Below, piece by piece: positions 1-5,517 of a DNA stretch of 10,508 bases (position 1 is its first letter; each line of letters opens with the position of its first letter). The notes under the pieces were generated by a model, which had not been told where the DNA came from, made no database searches, and worked only from the letters and a program-made list of their open reading frames with translations. The DNA is from DATGZX01 sp035296965. Its GTDB lineage: Bacteria; Planctomycetota; Planctomycetia; Gemmatales; Gemmataceae. Where the stretch lies: contig DATGZX010000206.1 in the NCBI GenBank assembly GCA_035296965.1, positions 1 to 10,508 of the forward strand, in the 5' to 3' direction. Both the position numbers and the translations under genes were made by a program.

Positions 1-387
1 CTGAAAGAGGCAGATCGGTACGGTGGCGTAGCGGGTGTATTCGTTGATTTTCTTGCGGCCGCTCTCGCCTTCTTTCTGCAGCTTCTCCAGCGGCGGATAA
101 ACGCTGGCCAGCAGCTGAAAGATGATGGAGGCCGAGATGTAGGGCATTACGCCCCAGCCGAATATGGTGCTTTGTCCAAGGGGTCCTCCACTGAAGAGCG
201 AGACGAACCCGAGGATTTGCCCGAAAGCGCCTTGCTGAGCGCCACGCATGTATTCGGCGAAGCGCTGCTGGTCCAGAACCGGCAGCGGTACATGGAAACC
301 GACCCGGTAGATCGCCAGGAACAACAGCGTAATACCGATTTTCTGCGCTAATTCCGGGATCTTGAAGATGGTGATGATCTTGTTCAT
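1..387 (-). CDS. secY: SecY preprotein translocase channel subunit, N-terminal part (cut by window edge)
   Basis: This is the first 129 codons of SecY, the inner-membrane channel that threads unfolded preproteins across or into the membrane with SecE, SecG and SecA. Translation of the minus strand from the ATG at 387 begins MNKIITIFKIPELAQKIG, followed by a first hydrophobic segment (about residues 17-28) and the family-typical turn YRVGFHVPLPVLD. A glycine-rich stretch matching the plug region follows (GQILGFVSLFSGGPLGQSTI). Next comes the second membrane segment, with GVMPYISASIIFQLL and then the basic loop KEGESGRKKINEYTRYAT. All of these match SecY strongly. The frame is open to the left edge, so the rest lies outside. 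It is the last gene of the cluster here, 117 nt after rplO, as is usual for the spc operon. No clear Shine-Dalgarno sequence precedes the ATG. Confidence 0.96.
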   Translation of the reverse strand, partial: MNKIITIFKIPELAQKIGITLLFLAIYRVGFHVPLPVLDQQRFAEYMRGAQQGAFGQILGFVSLFSGGPLGQSTIFGWGVMPYISASIIFQLLASVYPPLEKLQKEGESGRKKINEYTRYATVPICLFQ

Positions 388-504
388 GTGAGGACCCCAA
401 CGGCCTTGTGAGGGGTGAAGTCAGCTTGGCACCAGGCTAGCCGTGGTCCGGCAAGAGGTGGTCGCGTGTGGAAGTGCTCAGCCGTCCTGTCGTCTCGATG
501 CATG

Positions 505-1011
505 TTAACCGGCCTTGGAAGGACGCGGCCTCATCTTGTTTCGTTTTGGTCTCTTGGGCGGTGGGATCACTTCTATCGTACCACCCTTGGCGGTGATCTT
601 CTCGGCAGCCGATTTTGAAAAATGATGGGCCCGGACCGTTAGCCGCTTGTTCAATTCGCCTGTGCCCAGGATGCGCACTCCATCTGCCGGCCCCTTGGCA
701 AGCCCGGCCTTTCGCAGTGCCTCATGGTCCACGGTGTCGCCGTCGGCAAAGGCATCGTCGAGAGCGCCGACGTTGACAATCCGAAAACGCTTGTCCCAGG
801 TGCGATGGCTGAAGCCGCGTTTCGGGATGCGGCGGAAGAGGGGCATCTGGCCGCCTTCGAAGGCGGGCGAGGGCATTTTCGCTCCGGCGCTGGCCCATTG
901 TCCCTTGCTGCCGCGCGTGCCGGTCTTGCCGTGGCCGCTTCCCACTCCGCGACCGACGCGCTTCTTGCGCTTCAGCTTGTGAACGCCTTCATGAACAGTG
1001 GACAGGTCCAT
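505..1011 (-). CDS. rplO: 50S ribosomal protein L15
   Basis: L15 is an assembly protein of the large subunit that binds 23S rRNA with an extended, basic N-terminal arm. The 168-residue product has that arm, including KLKRKKRVGRGVGSGHGKT and then GTRGSKGQWASAGAK, which is the diagnostic glycine-rich signature. The globular part contains FEGGQMPLFRRIPKRGF and later VRILGTGELNKRLTV, then the alpha/beta C-terminal half with SKSAAEKITAKGGTIEVI. A short basic tail (residues about 151-168, rich in Pro, Lys and Arg) extends slightly past the usual end. The ATG at 1009-1011 overlaps the TAA of rpsE by one base (TAATG), so translation is probably coupled. The L30 gene, which sits between S5 and L15 in many bacteria, is absent. 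Confidence 0.98.
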   Translation of the reverse strand: MDLSTVHEGVHKLKRKKRVGRGVGSGHGKTGTRGSKGQWASAGAKMPSPAFEGGQMPLFRRIPKRGFSHRTWDKRFRIVNVGALDDAFADGDTVDHEALRKAGLAKGPADGVRILGTGELNKRLTVRAHHFSKSAAEKITAKGGTIEVIPPPKRPKRNKMRPRPSKAG

Positions 1012-1508
1012 TACAGAGTGACTCCTCGCAGGCGAGCAACTTCTTCACGGGTGCGCAGCAGCAACAAGCCGCGAATGGTTGCCTTGACCAGATTGATCGG
1101 GTTCGTGCTGCCGTGCGTCTTGGTGAGGATATTATGGATGCCGCACGCCTCGAGCACATCACGGACACCAGGGCCAGCCTTGACGCCCGTTCCCGGCCCG
1201 GCCGGAACCAAGATGACTCGACTGCTGCCGTAGCGGCCGATGACGCGGTGCGGGATGGTCGCTCCCTTGAGCTGCACCTTGCGCTGCCGGCGCATGGTTT
1301 CCTGCGCGTCCTTGACGGCCTTCTCGACGGCCGGCGGGACCTCGTTGGCCTTGCCGTAACCCGAGGCGACGCGGCCATGCTTATCGCCCACCACCACGAG
1401 AGCGTTGAAACTGAAGCGGCGACCACCCTTCACCACCGCGGCGCAGCGGCGAATCTTGACCACCCGCTCTTCCAATCCATCCTGCCGCATCTCGCGATCT
1501 CTTGCCAT
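1011..1508 (-). CDS. rpsE: 30S ribosomal protein S5
   Basis: S5 is a small-subunit protein near the mRNA entry site and the decoding region, important for accuracy. The product is 165 residues, the normal size. It has the N-terminal double-stranded-RNA-binding-like domain (about residues 12-77), with KIRRCAAVVKGGRRFSFNAL and VVVGDKHGRVASGYGKANEV. The C-terminal domain contains VILVPAGPGTGVKAGPGVRDVLE and then GIHNILTKTHGSTNPINLVKA, the typical S5 ending. The ATG at 1508 is preceded by GGGAG with a 6-nt spacing, which supports this start. It follows rplR after 33 nt and shares one base with the start of rplO. Confidence 0.98.
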   Translation of the reverse strand: MARDREMRQDGLEERVVKIRRCAAVVKGGRRFSFNALVVVGDKHGRVASGYGKANEVPPAVEKAVKDAQETMRRQRKVQLKGATIPHRVIGRYGSSRVILVPAGPGTGVKAGPGVRDVLEACGIHNILTKTHGSTNPINLVKATIRGLLLLRTREEVARLRGVTL

Positions 1509-1541
1509 AAGTTGCTCCCGACGGCCCCCGACCTAGACGAC

Positions 1542-1910
1542 TCAAAACTGCAAGCCACCCTCGCGTGCCGCATCCGCCAGCGCCTTCACACGGCCATGAT
1601 AGCGGTAATGACCGCGGTCAAAGGCCGCCTTGGTGATCCCTTTGCTCTTGGCGATCTCCGCCAGCTTCTTGCCGACCACGGTCGCGGCCTTGACATTGCC
1701 GCCGTAATCGAGACCATCGCGCACTTCCGGGTGGTTGCTGCTGGCCGCCCCCAGTGTCGTGCCCGTCAGGTCGTCGATCAACTGCGCATAAATGTGCTTG
1801 GAACTCCGGAATACGCTCAAGCGCGGCCGTTCCGGGGTGCCAACGATCTTGCGCCGGACATGACGCCGCCGGCGCAGTTGGCGAACTTGTTTTGCCTTTT
1901 GATGATCCAT
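1542..1910 (-). CDS. rplR: 50S ribosomal protein L18
   Basis: L18 binds 5S rRNA and helps dock it, together with L5, in the central protuberance. The 122-residue product is of family size. It opens with a very basic arm (KQVRQLRRRRHVRRKI), then the conserved GTPERPRLSVFRSSKHIYAQLIDD block. The family pattern continues with the segment KAATVVGKKLAEIAKSKGI and ends with the C-terminal signature FDRGHYRYHGRVKALADAAREGGLQF. The start is the ATG at 1908-1910; the preceding bases show only a weak ribosome-binding match. It lies 111 nt downstream of rplF, one of the wider gaps in the cluster, and 33 nt before rpsE. Confidence 0.98.
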   Translation of the reverse strand: MDHQKAKQVRQLRRRRHVRRKIVGTPERPRLSVFRSSKHIYAQLIDDLTGTTLGAASSNHPEVRDGLDYGGNVKAATVVGKKLAEIAKSKGITKAAFDRGHYRYHGRVKALADAAREGGLQF

Positions 1911-2021
1911 GTCAGCAATCCGTAGTCACATACGAAGCAGTCTGGTATCGGCCATGGTCTCTGGCTCGGCGCCGTGCCAGCGTAGCACATCCCCTCGGCC
2001 AGAATCCTACGCGCGCTTTGC

Positions 2022-2573
2022 TTAGCCGCCGCTGGTAAAGGACTTGCCTTCCTTGCGGCGAACCTGCTCGTTGTCGTAGCGAATGCCCTTGCCTTTGTAG
2101 GGCTCTGGCTTGCGGACGCGGCGAACCTCCGCCGCAAACTGCCCCACTTTTTGCTTGTCGGCGCCGCGGATCAAGATCGTCGTCGGATCGGCAAGCTCGA
2201 CGGCCACTCCATCCGGCGGCGTCATCTCGATGGCGTTGGCATAGCCGACCGTGAGCACGAGCTTTTTCTTGTCCATGCGCGCCTGGTAACCAATGCCCTC
2301 GATCTTCAGCTTTTTCTCGAATCCCTTGGTGACGCCTTCGACCATGTTGGCGATCAAACTGCGGGTCAGACCGTGCAAGGAGCGATTGATCCGGTCGTCG
2401 TCGGGCCGAGTAACGTGGATCACCTTGTCCTTCTCGTCGTGTTCCACGCGCATGTTGGGATGATAGGTCAAATCGAGCTTGCCTTTGGGGCCTTCGACAT
2501 GCAGGCTGCCGTTCGCGACCTGCACCTTAACCCCGGCGGCATACTTGACCGGTTGTTTTCCTATACGCGACAT
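2022..2573 (-). CDS. rplF: 50S ribosomal protein L6
   Basis: L6 is a two-domain large-subunit protein near the sarcin-ricin loop and the factor-binding site. The product is 183 residues with two repeated alpha/beta domains. The N-terminal domain starts MSRIGKQPVKYAAGVKVQV and contains HVEGPKGKLDLTYH. The C-terminal domain contains KLKIEGIGYQARMDKKKLVL, then the ribosome-binding signature around PEPYKGKGIRYDNEQVRRKEGK near residues 156-177. Both domains are complete and the length matches the family. GAGGAAAG stands 6 nt before the ATG at 2573, a plausible ribosome-binding site. It follows rpsH after 48 nt. Confidence 0.98.
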   Translation of the reverse strand: MSRIGKQPVKYAAGVKVQVANGSLHVEGPKGKLDLTYHPNMRVEHDEKDKVIHVTRPDDDRINRSLHGLTRSLIANMVEGVTKGFEKKLKIEGIGYQARMDKKKLVLTVGYANAIEMTPPDGVAVELADPTTILIRGADKQKVGQFAAEVRRVRKPEPYKGKGIRYDNEQVRRKEGKSFTSGG

Positions 2574-2621
2574 GAGACGCTTTCCTCTTCAACGCGCGAT
2601 CGTTCGTGGCAGGTCATGGGC

Positions 2622-3068
2622 CTACCATATCGTGCAGAGCAGTTCACCACCCAGCCGCTGGGCGCGTGCCTTGCGATCGCTCATCACACCCCGGCTGGTG
2701 CTGATGATGGCGACGCCCAGGCCGTCGAGAACCGGCCTCAGTTGCGTGTGGCGAAAGTAAAGGCGACGACCGGGGCGGCTGGCACGCTCCACGTGGCGGA
2801 TGACCTTCTCGCCTTCAGGACCATATTTCATGTAGACTCGTAAGACGGCCTTGCTTCCCGTCGCCTCAGCCGCCGGCTGAAATTCCGCGTGACCCTGGGC
2901 ATCCTTGATCAGTTGGCCGAGCTGATAGTCCAGGATGAACCCTTCGTCTTTCAAGACCTGGGCAATGTTGCGTTTCAACGCCGTGGCTGGAATATCGACC
3001 GCGGCCCGCTCAATGCGATTGCCATTACGCAGACGTGTCAGCATGTCTGCAATCGGATCTGTCATCAT
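2622..3068 (-). CDS. rpsH: 30S ribosomal protein S8, longer than usual
   Basis: S8 binds helix 21 of 16S rRNA during early small-subunit assembly, and in other bacteria it also represses the spc operon. The product starts M-MTDPIADMLTRLRNG and ends with the S8 hallmark STSRGVMSDRKARAQRLGGE plus LLCTIW. At 148 residues it is some 15 longer than the usual 130-132. The extra residues lie in the middle (about 51-72), between the N-terminal alpha/beta domain and KAVLRVYMKYGPEGE. Two adjacent ATG codons (3068 and 3065) are possible starts. AGGA stands 8 nt before the first, so I give the longer form, although the family form begins at the second. It starts 10 nt after the S14 stop. Confidence 0.96.
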   Translation of the reverse strand: MMTDPIADMLTRLRNGNRIERAAVDIPATALKRNIAQVLKDEGFILDYQLGQLIKDAQGHAEFQPAAEATGSKAVLRVYMKYGPEGEKVIRHVERASRPGRRLYFRHTQLRPVLDGLGVAIISTSRGVMSDRKARAQRLGGELLCTIW

Positions 3069-3078
3069 GGTTCAGTTC

Positions 3079-3315
3079 CTACCAACTCGCCTTCATTACA
3101 CCCGGGATGAGACCGTCGCTCGCAAGACCACGAAAACAAATCCGGCAAACGCCGAATTTCCGATAGACCGCCCTGCCCCGGCCGCACAGCTTGCACCGGT
3201 AGCGGACGCGGATTTTATCGCGGGGCCGCATCGTCGATTTTTCCGGTTGCCGCTTGCTCGCCTCGAGCTGGGAGAGTTGGCGGCGAAACTTGACGTTCTT
3301 TGCTTCGGTGGTCAT
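3079..3315 (-). CDS. rpsZ: 30S ribosomal protein S14, zinc-binding type with extended N-terminus
   Basis: S14 sits in the head of the small subunit. The C-terminal half is the zinc form: CKLC and CRIC give four cysteines (41, 44, 57 and 60 in the 78-residue form), separated by GRGRAVYRKFGV, and the protein ends GLASDGLIPGVMKASW, the classic S14 ending. Type-Z S14 proteins are usually about 61 residues. This one has roughly 17 additional N-terminal residues, beginning MTTEAKNVKFRRQL. An in-frame ATG four codons further upstream (3327) is also possible. Neither has a textbook ribosome-binding site, so the start is uncertain, but no ATG gives the usual length. It lies between rplE (75 nt) and rpsH (10 nt). 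The older symbol rpsN is also used for this position. Confidence 0.94.
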   Translation of the reverse strand: MTTEAKNVKFRRQLSQLEASKRQPEKSTMRPRDKIRVRYRCKLCGRGRAVYRKFGVCRICFRGLASDGLIPGVMKASW

Positions 3316-3390
3316 AACCCCGCGCATCCTGAAGATGGAACCAGAAGGAAAGCGATACCGGTTCCTGGCGTGCGCTCCCCCCTCGTTTGA

Positions 3391-3936
3391 TTACTTGTCC
3401 TCGCGAAACGGCATGCCGAAAGAGCGTAACAACTCCCGTGCCTCGTCGTCGTTGCTGGTGCTGGTGACAAACGTCACATCCATACCCTGTGTGAATGTGA
3501 CTTTATCCGGATCGATTTCGGGGAACACCATTTGTTCTGAGAGGCCAAGGCTGTAATTGCCGTTGCCGTCAAAGCTCTTCGGGTTCACCCCGCGAAAGTC
3601 ACGAATACGCGGCAAGGCGATACTGATGAGCCGGTCCAGGAATTCGTACATCCGCTGGCCGCGAAGGGTGACGCGACAACCAATTTCGTTGCCCTCGCGA
3701 AGGCGGAAGCCGCTCACCGATTTCTTCGCCAGCGTGATCTGGGGCCGTTGACCCGTGATCTGGGCAAGCTGGTCGGCGGATTGCTGGAGTCGATTCTTGT
3801 CTTGCAGTGCCTTGCCTACCCCCATATTGACGACGATCTTCTGCAGCTTTGGCAGGCTGTGGGGGTTCGTGCGGCCCAGCTTCTTCGCCAGTTGCGGTGC
3901 GATTTCCTTTTGGTAACGCTCAGAGAGCCGAGCCAT
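3391..3936 (-). CDS. rplE: 50S ribosomal protein L5
   Basis: L5 binds 5S rRNA and contacts the P-site tRNA in the central protuberance. The 181-residue product has the family blocks in order: LSERYQKEIAPQLAKKLG, then PKLQKIVVNMGVGKALQDK, then QITGQRPQITLAKKSVSGFR, LREGNEIGCRVTLRGQRMYEF, ALPRIRDFRGVNPKSFDGNG, and NYSLGLSEQMVFPEIDPDKV close to the end. I chose the ATG at 3936 because GAGG precedes it by 6 nt and the family begins here. The reading frame stays open four codons further to a TTG, which I reject. It is separated from rplX by 115 nt that hold a strong hairpin. Confidence 0.98.
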   Translation of the reverse strand: MARLSERYQKEIAPQLAKKLGRTNPHSLPKLQKIVVNMGVGKALQDKNRLQQSADQLAQITGQRPQITLAKKSVSGFRLREGNEIGCRVTLRGQRMYEFLDRLISIALPRIRDFRGVNPKSFDGNGNYSLGLSEQMVFPEIDPDKVTFTQGMDVTFVTSTSNDDEARELLRSFGMPFREDK

Positions 3937-4007
3937 AGCCAACCTCAAGTCGGGGCTGAGCGCTGCTAAGTCGGCGCCTCGGCCCGGATCATCACTAGCT
4001 ACATGAC

Positions 4008-4040
4008 GGGCACTTCGACGAATCTCGTCGAAATCCGCCC
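4008..4040 (-). other. Strong hairpin between rplX and rplE
   Basis: The arms TTCGACGA (4014-4021) and TCGTCGAA (4025-4032) are perfectly complementary around a 3-nt loop. Four further pairs, GGGC (4008-4011) with GCCC (4037-4040), close the outside across a small internal loop. The element lies in the 115-nt spacer, about 70 nt before the rplE start. No run of T follows on the minus strand, so it does not look like an intrinsic terminator. An mRNA stability, processing or regulatory role is possible but unproven. Confidence 0.6.
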
Positions 4041-4051
4041 TTCCCCCAATG

Positions 4052-4420
4052 CTAACCGTCCTTGCGGGCGTAAGTAGCCCGTGCCTTGCTCAGGAAGCCC
4101 AGGGACCCGCCGCACTTCCTGCAATATCGTTCCTTGCGGCCTTCGGCCGTGTAACGCCGGCCAATGCGCACGCCTTTTCGGCAGGTCGAGCAGTAGAGCA
4201 AGACGTTGGAAACCGAGATCGGCATCTCCTTGGAAAGCCGGCCTCCCTGCGGATTCTGCCGGCTCGGCTTGAGATGCTTGTAAACTCTGTTTATACCTTC
4301 GACGACCAGCTTGTTCTTTTCGGCAAGCACGCGGAGGACCCGGCCGGTGGTGCGCGCTTTGGAGTTGCCCGCATCGTCGCCGGCAATCACTTCCACGATA
4401 TCGTCTTTGCGAATGTACAT
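4052..4420 (-). CDS. rplX: 50S ribosomal protein L24 with four-cysteine C-terminal motif
   Basis: L24 is an assembly initiator that binds the 5' domain of 23S rRNA. The N-terminal KOW domain is visible (DIVEVIAGDDAGNSKARTTG, then RVLRVLAEKNKLVVEGINRV), followed by KHLKPSRQNPQGGRLSKE and PISVSNVLLY. After that come CSTC (77, 80) and CRKC (100, 103), a zinc-ribbon-like arrangement also seen in some other bacterial L24 proteins. The KOW loop carries about four extra residues compared with the common GKDKGKTGKV pattern, and the C-terminus extends some 20 residues past the last cysteine pair. The ATG at 4420 is used, with AGGTGA just upstream; the frame also has a GTG one codon earlier. The product is 122 residues. 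Confidence 0.97.
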   Translation of the reverse strand: MYIRKDDIVEVIAGDDAGNSKARTTGRVLRVLAEKNKLVVEGINRVYKHLKPSRQNPQGGRLSKEMPISVSNVLLYCSTCRKGVRIGRRYTAEGRKERYCRKCGGSLGFLSKARATYARKDG

Positions 4421-4466
4421 CACTTCACCTGTCTAGACCAACCGCGCTGCTGCCTCAAGTGTACCG

Positions 4467-4497
4467 AATAGGTCCTATAGGACCCATACAACCTATT
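4467..4497. repeat. Nested palindromes in the rplN-rplX spacer
   Basis: The spacer holds a perfect 14-bp palindrome, GGTCCTATAGGACC, at 4471-4484. Overlapping it, AATAGGT (4467-4473) is the inverse of ACCTATT (4491-4497), with a 17-nt spacer. Both pairs use the bases 4471-4473, so as RNA the two folds would exclude each other. The element sits between the rplN stop and the rplX start. In minus-strand order rplN comes first, so it lies at the 3' side of rplN and in the leader of rplX. Function is unknown. Confidence 0.5.
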
Positions 4498-4501
4498 GCT
4501 T

Positions 4502-4870
4502 TCACACAACCTCCGCGGCCAGGCTGACGATCCTGAGAAACCCGCGTTCACGAAGCTCGCGAGCAACCGCCCCGAAAATACGCGTGCCGCGGGGGTTCTG
4601 CTCCGCGTCGATGAGCACGAGAGCGTTGCGGTCAAAGCGCACGTAACTGCCGTCTTGGCGCCGCGTCGCCTTGCGGCAGCGGACGATCACGCCGCGCACC
4701 ACGTCGCCGGGTTTCACCTCGCCGCCCGGCATGGCCTTCTTCACGCTTGCGACGATGACGTCGCCCAGCCCCGCGTAACGGCGCCGCGTTCCACCCAACA
4801 CCTTAATGCACATGCACTCCTTGGCGCCGGTATTATCCGCGACGTCCAAGTAGGTATACATCTGGATCAT
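4502..4870 (-). CDS. rplN: 50S ribosomal protein L14
   Basis: L14 forms intersubunit bridges and interacts with L19 and the silencing factor RsfS. The 122-residue product is exactly the family length. It begins MIQMYTYLDVADNTGAKECM, then CIKVLGGTRRRYAGLGDVIV and SVKKAMPGGEVKPGDVVRGV, followed by the basic VRCRKATRRQDGSYVRFDRN. It ends with ALVLIDAEQNPRGTRIFGAV and the usual RELRERGFLRIVSLAAEVV. The ATG at 4870 is preceded by AAGGAAGG with about 6 nt spacing, a good ribosome-binding site. That site is the downstream edge of a TCGGG repeat tract in the 51-nt spacer after rpsQ. Confidence 0.98.
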   Translation of the reverse strand: MIQMYTYLDVADNTGAKECMCIKVLGGTRRRYAGLGDVIVASVKKAMPGGEVKPGDVVRGVIVRCRKATRRQDGSYVRFDRNALVLIDAEQNPRGTRIFGAVARELRERGFLRIVSLAAEVV

Positions 4871-4884
4871 AGACGACCTTCCTT

Positions 4885-4914
4885 CCCGACCCGACCCGAC
4901 CTATCCCGACCCGA
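4885..4914. repeat. Pentanucleotide repeat tract between rpsQ and rplN
   Basis: The plus strand shows CCCGA three times (4885-4899), one degenerate unit CCTAT (4900-4904), then CCCGA twice more (4905-4914). On the coding strand this reads as TCGGG units. The tract fills most of the 51-nt spacer and ends just before the rplN ribosome-binding site. Such an array can change length by slippage, which would alter spacer length but not either reading frame. Confidence 0.75.
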
Positions 4915-4921
4915 CAACCTC

Positions 4922-5233
4922 TTATACAGGCGCCGGCACCGGTTGCTGGAGTTCCGCGGGCGCCACACTTTCTTCCGCTTTTCTGACAACGCGTATGAGC
5001 CGCCAGTGCTTGGTCTTCGAAATGGGCCGAGCTTCCATGATCTCGACGGTATCTCCCATACGCGACTCGTTGCTCTCGTCGTGGACGTGGCAGATTGTCC
5101 GGCGGCGAATGTACTTGCCGTAGCGCGGATGCTTCACGAGCCGCGGGATCTCCACGCGCCGTGTTTTATTCATCTTGGCGCTGGTGACGACACCCACCTC
5201 CACACGGCGCCGTCCACGTTCTTGCTCAGCCAT
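4922..5233 (-). CDS. rpsQ: 30S ribosomal protein S17
   Basis: S17 is a primary 16S rRNA-binding OB-fold protein needed for small-subunit assembly. The 103-residue product has RRRVEVGVVTSAKMNKTRRV, EIPRLVKHPRYGKYIRRRTI, then CHVHDESNESRMGDTVEIME and ARPISKTKHWRLIRVVRKAE, all classic S17 blocks. A Pro/Ala-rich tail (VAPAELQQPVPAPV) extends the C-terminus. The frame is open for another 38 codons upstream inside rpmC, but I chose the ATG at 5233. It matches the family start and has AAAGGAGG (5243-5250) 9 nt upstream. The start overlaps the TGA of rpmC by 8 nt (ATGGCTGA), which suggests coupled translation. Confidence 0.97.
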   Translation of the reverse strand: MAEQERGRRRVEVGVVTSAKMNKTRRVEIPRLVKHPRYGKYIRRRTICHVHDESNESRMGDTVEIMEARPISKTKHWRLIRVVRKAEESVAPAELQQPVPAPV

Positions 5234-5462
5234 TCCCCACTGCCTCCTTTGCCGCGCCCTTGGCTGCGGCAAGCTGCCGCTCTCGTTGAATCGTTTTGAT
5301 GCGCGCGACCACACGCTTGGCTTTATTGATCTCGCTGGGAGTCTCAAGGCGCTCGGTCGCGGACTGAAAACGCAGGTGAAAGAGGTTCTTCACCTCGTCC
5401 CGCAGCGTCAGGTCCAGCTGCTCGTCGCTCATTCCGCGGTACTCGGCCGTCTTCATGCTCAT
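5226..5462 (-). CDS. rpmC: 50S ribosomal protein L29
   Basis: L29 is a small helical protein near the polypeptide exit tunnel, part of the platform for nascent-chain factors. The 78-residue product starts MSMKTAEYRGMSDEQLDLTL and contains the family core KNLFHLRFQSATERLETPSE, then INKAKRVVARIKTIQRERQL. A short Ala/Lys tail follows. Of two candidate ATGs (5462 and 5456) I chose the first, because GAGGAGG ends 5 nt before it. The ribosome-binding site lies 2 nt downstream of a stable G+C-rich hairpin in the spacer after rplP. The stop codon lies inside the first codons of rpsQ. Confidence 0.96.
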   Translation of the reverse strand: MSMKTAEYRGMSDEQLDLTLRDEVKNLFHLRFQSATERLETPSEINKAKRVVARIKTIQRERQLAAAKGAAKEAVGNG

Positions 5463-5476
5463 CCTAACCTCCTCAG

Positions 5477-5503
5477 GCCCGCCGCGCCGATCCCGCGCCG
5501 GGC
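5477..5503 (-). other. G+C-rich hairpin just upstream of the rpmC ribosome-binding site
   Basis: The plus strand shows GCCCG (5477-5481), one unpaired C, CGCG (5483-5486), a 7-nt loop, CGCG (5494-5497), one unpaired C and CGGGC (5499-5503). That gives nine G-C or C-G pairs with a single 1x1 mismatch. On the transcript the hairpin ends 2 nt before GAGGAGG of rpmC, so its folding could influence initiation at rpmC. No T-run follows, so it is not a typical terminator. Confidence 0.6.
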
Positions 5504-5517
5504 GACGATCCGCGAAC

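Noticed and set aside
1113..1925. 270-codon open frame on the plus strand
   Set aside because: It is antisense to rpsE and rplR, with no recognisable domain and a composition set by the codon use of the opposite strand.
1911..2021. Possible hairpin in the rplF-rplR spacer (CTGGC/GCCAG)
   Set aside because: The stem is only five pairs around a palindromic loop, which is within chance for G+C-rich DNA.
2151..2843. 230-codon open frame on the plus strand
   Set aside because: It is antisense to rplF and rpsH; the real genes on the minus strand explain the openness.
3337..3365. GGAACC/GGTTCC inverted repeat in the rplE-S14 spacer
   Set aside because: Six pairs with a 17-nt loop are too weak to claim a structure.
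4496..5299. 267-codon open frame on the plus strand
   Set aside because: It lies antisense to rplN and rpsQ, both unmistakable. Its His- and Ala-rich translation shows no motif. In G+C-rich DNA, long antisense frames are expected.
5234..5347. 38-codon N-terminal extension of S17
   Set aside because: It overlaps rpmC, and the family start at 5233 has a strong ribosome-binding site.
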